A stretch of DNA of 64,000 nt from Myxocyprinus asiaticus. Its lineage: Eukaryota > Chordata > Actinopteri > Cypriniformes > Catostomidae. The notes under the pieces are model-generated. The model saw only the letters and a list, made by a program, of their open reading frames with translations. It searched no databases and was not told the DNA's origin. Positions 44,376 through 64,000 of the stretch are shown here, piece by piece (the first letter of the stretch is position 1; every line of letters starts with the position of its first letter). A program made the position numbers and the translations under genes. Where the stretch lies: the NCBI RefSeq assembly GCF_019703515.2, contig NC_059379.1, forward strand, positions 24,665,880 to 24,729,879, given 5' to 3'.

Positions 44376-45025
44376 TATGAAGGTCACATTTAAGCTGAAT
44401 TAGAAACTTTTTCAAGGCCTTAATCATTTATTTATTTTTTGTACTTTTAAAATGCTCTTTATGTATAGAATGTATTGTTTTAAACTTGTCCCAGACCCAG
44501 ACTTTCAATAATAAACTATGAAAATCTATTGTAAAAATACAAATTATTACGTTTAAAATTACGATAATCTAAACAAAGAGTGAAATAATCATAAACCATT
44601 TAAATATTTATTGTGTGAAAATTATTTCTCAATTTTTTAAAAGTGGTGACTGTCCCACAGTTGTGGCATCATTTTCACCACACTTAATAATTTTGCCCCT
44701 TTTCCCTTTTTGTTATATGAAGGTCACATTAAAACTGACTTTTTACCATTGCATTATCAGTTATTTTTGGTACATTTAAAATGCCTTTTATGTATCATTA
44801 TTTATTGTTTTAGCCTTACCTTCAGACTTTCAAAATTAAACTATGAAAAACCATTATAAAAATACAAACAATAACATGTTTAAAACTGTAATAATCCAAA
44901 CAAAAAGTGAAATAAACTATTTCAATATTTATTGTGTGAAAATGAATTCTATCAATTATTCAAATCGAATTAAGAATGTCCCACAGTTGTGGTGCCATGT
45001 CCACCACACAAAATGATTTTGCTCC
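44375..45025. repeat. 340-bp tandem repeat, two units
   Basis: TATGAAGGTCACATT begins at 44377 and again at about 44716. The units share CAGACTTTCAA...TAAACTATGAAAA and GTCCCACAGTTGTGG. Confidence 0.75.
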
Positions 45026-46451
45026 AAATAAAGTTTTTTTTTTTTTTTCTTTTTTCAAAAGTTAGTGTCAGAGCATGAGAGCATGCTTGAGATAAAATAT
45101 GAGACAAGTGATATTTGGAAGAAAAAAAAAAATAAATAAAAGTTAAATATCACTTGTGAACATAATATTTTTATTGGGCATGCACATTAACTGTTGGACA
45201 TGGTTAGTAGACAAATAATAAAAAAAATATTTATATTTTATTTTTTTAGATGTATACTTTCTAGAATTTCACAGTGCCAAGACTGCCAAAGTTGAAGAAA
45301 CACCCAACATTAAACTGTTTTCATTAACACATTTATTAGGTATTTACAAATCAGTTTATTGACAAATGTAGTTTGCTTTTCACATGAATATAACTTAAAA
45401 ACTGATATGAAAAAAATCTTTGTGACATGAATTTCAGAGCCAGTAAAGCAAACTTTTTAGAAGGCATAAATAAATCAGGTGCACCTCTGCGATCAACACC
45501 AATATAAGAAATGCACTTCCTTAATTGTTTGGTGATACTGTTTGTGATTCATAGGTAAGTTTGTCTGAATACTGAGAATGGAACAAAAATAACTGACTTC
45601 ATGGAATTACACATACTCTGTCAGATCATGTACATAACAGACAAACTTGTCAAAAGACTGAGGTCATTAATGTCGATTATTAGCATGGGATTTCACATAA
45701 AATTATCAGATTTATAAACAAACAATTTAGCTCTGGAAAAAGCAATTATAGTTTAGAACATGCTTCCTAAAAATAGCTGTAAAATGTACAGTTCGAGATA
45801 GACATATAATACAATGTTTGCATGATAAAAAAAGACAAGTTTAACAATTAGCATGAGGAATGAACATGCGCTGACATACGATTTAGGCATAACGCTGGTT
45901 TACATGAACAGAACCTGATGCAAAGGCATTTGGTCTACATTAGATGGAGTGAACCATCTAAGGGCCTAAGGAAAAGACACACTTTTTCAGTTGCTTACAT
46001 GCTTTGCATTGGCTCAGTTAAAATACAATGTACCAACACATGCATTCAGTCTGCTGTGGGATGTCTAATCAGAAAAAGAAACAACTCCTCAATATACGGT
46101 TAGGATCAATGGATACAGTGACATCTGGATGTTACATTTGCAACAACAAAGAGGATACAGAGATAAAGCCTTGTCTCCATCAGTAAAAGGCACTCCGTAA
46201 CACTTGGAAGTTACTTTTGAGGCTCATAGAGATGTTGGGGTGCCATTGTGCATAATCCAGACACCCAAAGTCAAAACGGCACCCTACTGCATAAGGCAAT
46301 TCTAAGGATTGAGCAGAGGAAGTAAAGCATGAATCAAAAGAGAGACAGCGGAGGAGGGGAGAGGCAAACAGCTTTTAGTACAAATTTTGTATACTGTAAG
46401 TGGCATCAAGACATAAAGATGCAGTGCATGTAACTTGCTGTTACAGATTTT

Positions 46452-46750
46452 AAAGGGACAGTTTACCTAATAAATTAAAAATTCTGTTATTATTTACTTA
46501 CCCTAATGTTGTTCCACACCTGTATGTCTTTTCTGTGGATAACAAAAGAAGATGTTAGGCAGAATGTTCATGTCACCATTCACTTTCATTCCATCTTTTT
46601 TCCATACATTTAAAGTGAATGGTGACTGAGACTAAAATTCTGCCTAATGTCTAATATTCCTGTTTTCCACAGAAGTCATACAGGTTTGGAACAATATTAG
46701 GGGGAGTGAATAATGACAGGTTTTAATTTTTGAATGAACTACCCCTTTAA
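46452..46750. mobile_element. TTAA-type MITE, complete
   Basis: 299 bp with inverted ends TTTAAAGGGACAGTTTACC / GAACTACCCCTTTAA overlapping TTAA sites. It belongs to the most frequent small transposon in the window (partial or full copies also at 19560, 29588, 33420, 48691, 52190, 55090). Confidence 0.75.
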
Positions 46751-48245
46751 GAGAAGCTAGAACACACTTTAAATGTCAGCACATGTCTGTTGTTAAGCTA
46801 CAGCTGATAAATACTTTATAGTTTCAGTACACACATTACAGTGTTAATGTTAATACTTCTGATACAAAATAACCAAGTCCTCCAATAAAAATCGCATCCT
46901 AATAGTATTCTACATGGAAATATTATGTCTGGTAAGAGTTTTGGTCTTGCTTGCATTCACAATGAACTAAAAAGAACACTAAAAAAACTAAGTGCAGTGC
47001 ATGAAGCTTGCAAACAACTGCAAACTGAAGAACAGCCTAAAATAAAGGATTTAATGTCTTTTAAATTAATAGTATTGGGGCCAAATGTGGATATATGCAA
47101 TTGCTGAGAGAGAAAGAGAGAGAGAAAAAAGGCAATACATTTATTTCTTGGAAGTACTTTTGTTTTTTGATCTTACATATTTAGACAGATTATAGTGACT
47201 GGAGTAGCTTTTTTGGAATCCCTCATTTCAGCTTTAGAAATACATGTTTCGCATAGTTCTAGTTCTGAACAAACAAAATGGAGCCTTCAGTCAGTCTCAA
47301 CTTAGTCACCGTGGTACATTTTATCCTCCTAGCTGTCCAGTATTAATATAAAGTTTAAAAAATGCATTTAGGAATAAAGCAGATCTCTCATGTTATACGT
47401 CACAAAAGGCTAAATATTTTCAGTTAGACAATGCCATGTATAAGCTGAAAATGTTTGAAGGATGAAGGCATTTGAAAGACTAGTTATCAGTCTCGCATGA
47501 CACTTGAGACATCATTGCATGTCTTGAATATGATTAAATGATGGTTTGTGCAAATGTTAAATTAAATGTAAAAAATAAAATACATACTACAGTGTATATA
47601 CAAAAGGTAAGGGGAATTGGCAACACATTCAGATCAGATAAATCTCAGCATTAGGGATTGTAAAACCCAAAAATCACAGAGAAGAGCCTTATGTAGTGAA
47701 CTTTAAGAATTCTCTATCTGATGAACTAACCCAGTCTCATGAAAATTCGTACACATTTTATGATGTTGGCTATTTCATATGATTTCATACAAGTTTGTTC
47801 GTATAAATTTGTATGATTTCATTGCGTGCAAATTCCCGGATGTCTAATGCAGAAGTAAGCACAAGTTTCGCGCACGAGGCATTAAGGACATGCTTATTAA
47901 TGTTATGCCCTTACTCAAACACCTTATCTAAACCTAACCCGATCAGTAGTGTGTGAAAACATGATAGGAAGCTGATGTGTGTGAAGGAAGCAAGTAACTG
48001 TCGCGTATTAGATTGAAACGATGTCAAGCGCCGTCATTGGGTGTAGTGAAAGTCATACGAATTCATACGAGTGCAGTCATACAATATTATACGAATTAGC
48101 CAAATTTAGAAAAGTCATATGAATTACGATTTCGTCGTGAGTGTGTAGGATGAACATATATATTCTCCAGTCAACACTGACAATTTGGTCCCAACACAAT
48201 CAGTGTCAGCTCAGGTGCACAAGTTCTCTGTTCATTAGACAGACA

Positions 48246-48492
48246 TAGGGGTGGGCGATATACCGGTAGACATGATACACTGGTAGAAATTTGGCAACCG
48301 GTATATATTTTGGATTATCATCTGTATCACGGTTACGCAAAACCGCCACCACATGGCAAGAAATGTGCACCTCATTCTATTTACATAACACGTACGACAC
48401 AATTTTTATTTATTTTTTTAAACGTTAACTATATCGTGATATAAAACTAGTGATATCGTGATATAAGATTTTGATCATATCGCCCACCCCTA
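48246..48492. mobile_element. hAT-type MITE, intact ends
   Basis: 247 bp with perfect 16-bp ends TAGGGGTGGGCGATAT / ATATCGCCCACCCCTA and 8-bp flanks GACAGACA / GACAGACC (7 of 8). The interior has ATATCGTGATATA palindromes. Confidence 0.88.
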
Positions 48493-48690
48493 GACAGACC
48501 AGTCAAGAAGAGGTAAAGATATATTAGAAACTACAGCTACTCTTGTCATCAACAATCAACTAATCAAACAAGGCCCAACAAAGATAAAATAGGTCTACCT
48601 GTAATTTCTCAGATTCTGTAAGCTAAACAACAACATTTATCTAACTGAGAAACTACTTAAAGCTAATGTGAGTAATTTTTGTAATTCTAT

Positions 48691-50369
48691 GTTAAAGGAA
48701 TAGTTCACCAAAAAATGAAAATTCTATCATCATTTACTCACCCTCATGCCATCCCAGATGTATGCAACCTGGTCTCATAGAATGAACGTTACTCTATATA
48801 CATTTTTGCAAACTTACTTGTATGTGCCGCTTTCTACATTTCACCGCAGTTTCCTAGTGATATGAACACTAGAGGCGCTACAACAACTGTGTGGTTTAAT
48901 GATTGTCACACAAATCACGAGTACAATTGTTGATATTGATTTTATAAAAACTTATTTTTCACTCTTACTCACCCCCCGCTTTTTTGTGATATCAAAACAC
49001 TTTTACTTTAATGCATGATTTGAAAAACTGAACATTTTAACACTTGTATTACAGACCCACCTACATATACACACCATTAACTTGTTTGGTAACTCACTTG
49101 AAAGTGCATTGGAATATGGTCTTGACAACTGCGGTTCGAGACCAGTCAAAGACGCACGAAAGTGAAAGTGGCATAGAAGCGACACAAACTGACGTGGTTG
49201 CTTCAGTTTATGCATTTTCTTTTTTATTTAGAATTTGCATTTTAAAACACTATCGGTTAGGGTTAGGTGTTGGTTTAGGGTAAGGATGTCTGTTTTGTTA
49301 AACTCTCATTTATCTTTTCGGACACTATTGGTTAGGTTTAAGGTAAAGTTTTAGGTTATGGAGGTACGTTTTACTTATTAAAACCTCATCTGATTACAAC
49401 CTCATTTCGCTCGGTTTCGGAACCCACCGCTGGACATTTCACTTGAAAACTGTAGCCAACATGTAATGAAGCACGTAATTTCAGATTTGCAAACATGTTG
49501 CAATGTTCACGTAAATTTCATGAGACCAGGCTGGATGTGTATGACTTTCTTTTTTTTGCTAAACACAAGCTAAGACTTTTAGAAGAATATCTCAGCTATG
49601 TAAGTCTATACAATGCAAGTACACTCTTATAAATAAGGGTTCCTAAAAGGGTGTTTCACAGCAATGCCATAGAAGAACCATTTTTGGTTCCCCAAAGAAC
49701 CTTTCAGTGAAAGTTTCTTAAAAGAACCATTTTAAAGAACCTTTTTCCAGTCTACAGAAACTTTTGTGCAATGGGATGTTTCCATGGATGTTAAATGTTC
49801 ATCATACATGCTGATAAAGAACCTTTATTTTTAAGTGTAAATGGGTACCAAAATATTTAAGCTCCAAAAGCACATAAAGGCAGCATAAGAGAAATCCATA
49901 CAACTCCAGCGATTAAATCCATATCTTCCGAAGCGATATGATATGTGGGTGAGAAACAGATCAATATTTAAGTCCTTTTTTTACTATCAATCACCACTTT
50001 CACTTCCACATTTTAGTTTTCTTGTTTTTGGTGATTTGCATTCTTCGTGCATATCAACACCTACTGGTCAGGGCTGGTTAAAGGTGAGATAGTAAAAAAG
50101 GACTTAAACATTGATCTGTTTCTCACCCACATATCATATCGCTTCTGAAGATGTAGATTTAACCACTGGAGTTTTATGGATTACATTTATGCTGCCTTAA
50201 TTTGCTTTTAGGACTTTTACAAATTTGGTACCTATTCACTTGCATTGTGAGGACCTGCAGAGCTGAAATATTTGTGTTTGCAGAAGAAAGAAAGTCATTC
50301 ACATCTGGATGGCATGAGGGCGAGTAAACAATTAGAACATTTACATTTTTGGGTGAACTATCCCTTTAA
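48691..50369. mobile_element. TTAA-type MITE, expanded by an insertion
   Basis: It starts TAAAGGAATAGTTCACC and ends TTGGGTGAACTATCCCTTTA. The normal family text is interrupted at 48770-49535 by another element and continues after it (GGATGTGTATGACTTTCTTT). Confidence 0.7.
48770..49535. mobile_element. DNA transposon with CCTGGTCTCAT ends, nested
   Basis: Ends CCTGGTCTCATAGAA / TTTCATGAGACCAGG. It has no coding domain. A likely relative with CCCAGTCTCATGAAAA lies at 47730-48150. Confidence 0.65.
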
Positions 50370-50658
50370 AATACTTCGTCCTAACCCAGCTTATTGCGCT
50401 GAGACGAGTAAGCCACTCATAGGTTGTTTCCCCCGAAAAGTGTAAACACCGTAGCTCTGTTGCACTATGCAAACACTTGTTTGTTTGACCAACAGCAGAG
50501 GAGGGGAGTGTTCAGGTGATGCTAGTGGCACATAAATTACACACTTCACCTTAAATTTCAGTTGGCATTTGAAAAAAATGTCTTATTATAGAATCATGAA
50601 TTCAGACTCACACCTGAGAGTACAAAACTATGTTATGCTTAATAATACAACTTTGCAG

Positions 50659-51028
50659 GGGGGCCTGGGTAGCTCAGTGAATATTGACGCTGACTACCAC
50701 CCCTGGAGTCGCAAGTTCGAATCCAGGGTGTGCTGAGTGATTAGGGTCGTGATTAGTGGTTCTCATTCTCAATGGGGCGCGTGGTAAGTTGTGCGTGGAT
50801 CGTGGAGAGTAGCATGCGCCTCCACATGCTGGGAGTCTCTGTGGTGTCATGCACAACAAGCCACGTGATAAGATGTGTGGATTGGCAGTCTCAGAAGTGG
50901 AGGCAGCTGAGACTTGTACTCTGCCACCCGGATTGAGGTGATTAACCGCACCACCATGAGGACCTACTAAGTAGTGGGAACTGGGCATTCCAAATTGGGA
51001 GAAAAGGGGATAATAAATAAATAAATAA
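50659..51028 (+). mobile_element. tRNA-derived SINE, copy 1
   Basis: The head resembles a tRNA with A box (GGGTAGCTCAGTGAATATT) and B box (AGTTCGAATCC). The body ends GGGAGAAAAGGGGATAATAAA with an AT-rich tail. It lacks about 75 bp present in copy 2 (after TGCTGAGTGA). It is a retroposon, not a functional tRNA gene. Confidence 0.88.
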
Positions 51029-51707
51029 AAATAATACAACTTTGCTTTTCCTGTAACACAGACATAATGAACACTTGTCTGTGACTAGAACAAAACAAGC
51101 AAAGTCCTTGATAAATGACTTTTACAGACTGCTCATTCTACTTGGTCATTTTTTTATATAAATTTAATGACAAAATTTGCAGCTCCAAAACCTTAAAAAG
51201 GCCAAAATAAATTGTTTAGGAGGGGAAGGTTGTAGCAATACATACATGCATTTTCATTTTTATACAGCAGACTGTACCGCAATAGACATGAAACTCACCA
51301 CCAGACCCTTTTCATATATTAAGATTATTTGCATAAAGCTATCAAAAATGGAGTGGAGGAAGGACACTATAGGACATTATAATTAGTATCATAAATCATC
51401 AGTACACAGGTCTTGGCAAAGGAGAAGCTATGCTGTATTTACAGCAGCGGTGCGAGGCACAGTTAGCGTGAGGTGCGGCTCATCAGACACTGAAAACAGT
51501 GCTCTGTTACTGTGGCACCTCCTCTTGGTCACCTGCTCTTGTCAGGAGCATGGAAATAGGCCAGCGCTGGAAGGGTGAGGGTGTCAATGATTTGATGGGA
51601 AATGAAAACTTGGTCACATTATAAATGGCTTTTCCTTATTAGGGGATGTGGCTTTCCTGAAATCTTACAGCAGCTTCTGGTTTGAAGGTTGGGATGTCTT
51701 CTGCGTC

Positions 51708-63206
<11,499 letters not shown>

Positions 63207-63599
63207 ACTTTCAGGTAAGACAGGAAGGAAGTGAAACTGAGTCAAGCAACGATCTAATAAAAAGTGTAGTGTGTGTCGCCGTCAGAAGAATACATGTGTT
63301 TATGTCACTTGGGTGGTGTTGAATGTTTATGTTCATTTTATGTTGATTCAACAAGAACTGTACAGTGTGTTCGTTCATAATGAGCAATTTTCCCACCCCT
63401 TTGTGTGCTTCATCCCGCTCATTGGTTGAGCACGCTTGTCCATCATATCTGGCGTGCTTTGGCCACACCTCCTAAGTCAGATCTAGCCAATGAAATCCGC
63501 ACAACAAACAGCACATTGATTTCACGACACCAAATAGCCCCGTCTTTCAAAACAAATAAACCTCTTAATACAGGCAATTTTGAAACGTGAGCATAGACT

Positions 63600-63960
63600 T
63601 GATGGGTTTGACCGTCTTCTTTCCCAAAGAGGCATACTTATTTTTTGTAAAGTTTTAAAATTGAGTGGAGTGGTTAAATAAAACGAAAAAGGGGGGGGGA
63701 GGAGGTCGCTACTTCCGGTACGTGACACTAAAAATGTCGCGTTCTTGGTAGAAATATGAAAAACGACAATGCGAAAAAGAATAAGAAAAAAAAAAAAAAG
63801 TTTCTTGACTCGCAATAAACATTTATGCAAAACAGTCATAAAATTACAATGGACATTTTAACGTAAAGCGGGATAACCTTAAATTTACGATGTCGAATGA
63901 GTCAATTTTTATATATCCGGCTAAGGTTGTTCTTCAGTGTCCCTGTCCTCCTCCCCCCCA
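63600..63960 (-). promoter_or_regulatory. Possible pank1 promoter region
   Basis: Upstream of exon 1, 63711-63727 reads on the minus strand GTCACGTACCGGAAGTA, combining a CRE/E-box-like GTCACGTA and an ETS site CCGGAAGT typical of housekeeping promoters. CpG is more frequent here than in the surroundings. No TATA box is seen. Start site not determined. Confidence 0.35.
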
Positions 63961-64000
63961 TTAACGACTCTTACAGAAAAAGAAAAAGCTTTATGCACTG

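Larger units (their letters stand above)
45030..51707. other. Intergenic / pank1 3' UTR side
   Basis: No coding exon is seen between slc16a12 and the last pank1 exon. The 3' UTR of pank1 extends leftward from 51707; its end is not fixed (TTTATT, a minus-strand AATAAA, occurs at 45333 and 47139 among others). Recognised elements are listed separately: MITEs at 46452-46750, 48246-48492, 48691-50369 and 48770-49535, and a SINE at 50659-51028. The 46760-47700 and 51030-51700 parts look unique. Confidence 0.4.

Noticed and set aside
50659..50740. Possible tRNA gene (A and B box)
   Set aside because: The same head occurs at 62213 followed by the same 250-bp body and A-rich tail, so it is a SINE; the cloverleaf is not complete.

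Overview
This window is vertebrate nuclear DNA, most probably from a teleost fish and quite likely a cyprinid. The evidence is intron-split genes with GT/AG junctions, fish-type repeats (Tc1-like transposons, LINEs, a tRNA-derived SINE, many copies of a TTAA-flanked MITE) and the order and strand of three recognisable genes. Plus-strand IFIT genes, then minus-strand slc16a12 (monocarboxylate transporter 12), then minus-strand pank1 (pantothenate kinase 1) with miR-107 in an intron, is the arrangement known from human 10q23.

Layout. 1-336 is the 3' end of one IFIT gene. 337-9000 is intergenic: a decayed LINE (3882-7550), a remnant resembling slc16a12 exon 5 (7870-8010) and an IFIT 3'-end remnant (8118-8420). 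A second IFIT gene probably has a tiny first exon ending in ATGAG at 9039 and its main exon at 17195-18618. The 8.1-kb intron between them is filled by a Tc1 fragment, a 28-bp minisatellite, a LINE, a Harbinger-type MITE and a 2.1-kb inverted-repeat element. The main exon carries two frameshifts. slc16a12 occupies 38795-21018 in six coding exons that join without a frame error to 481 codons. Its intron 4 holds a three-level nest of transposons, including an LTR element whose gag-like region is built of 33-, 24- and 39-bp tandem repeats. Its intron 3 holds an I-type LINE with an RNase H domain. 39-51.7 kb is intergenic. pank1 occupies 63206-51708 in seven coding exons that join to 372 codons. 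mir-107 lies between exons 5 and 6, and a Tc1 transposon split by a 2.05-kb solo LTR sits in intron 3.

The genes do not form one pathway. IFITs are interferon-induced TPR proteins of antiviral defence. SLC16A12 is a plasma-membrane carrier (creatine in mammals). PANK1 makes the first committed step of coenzyme A synthesis, and miR-107 is co-transcribed with it. They are linked by conserved synteny. No prokaryotic features, CRISPR arrays or functional tRNA/rRNA genes were seen. The most interesting material is the decay and duplication history at the IFIT/slc16a12 boundary and the structured mobile elements.
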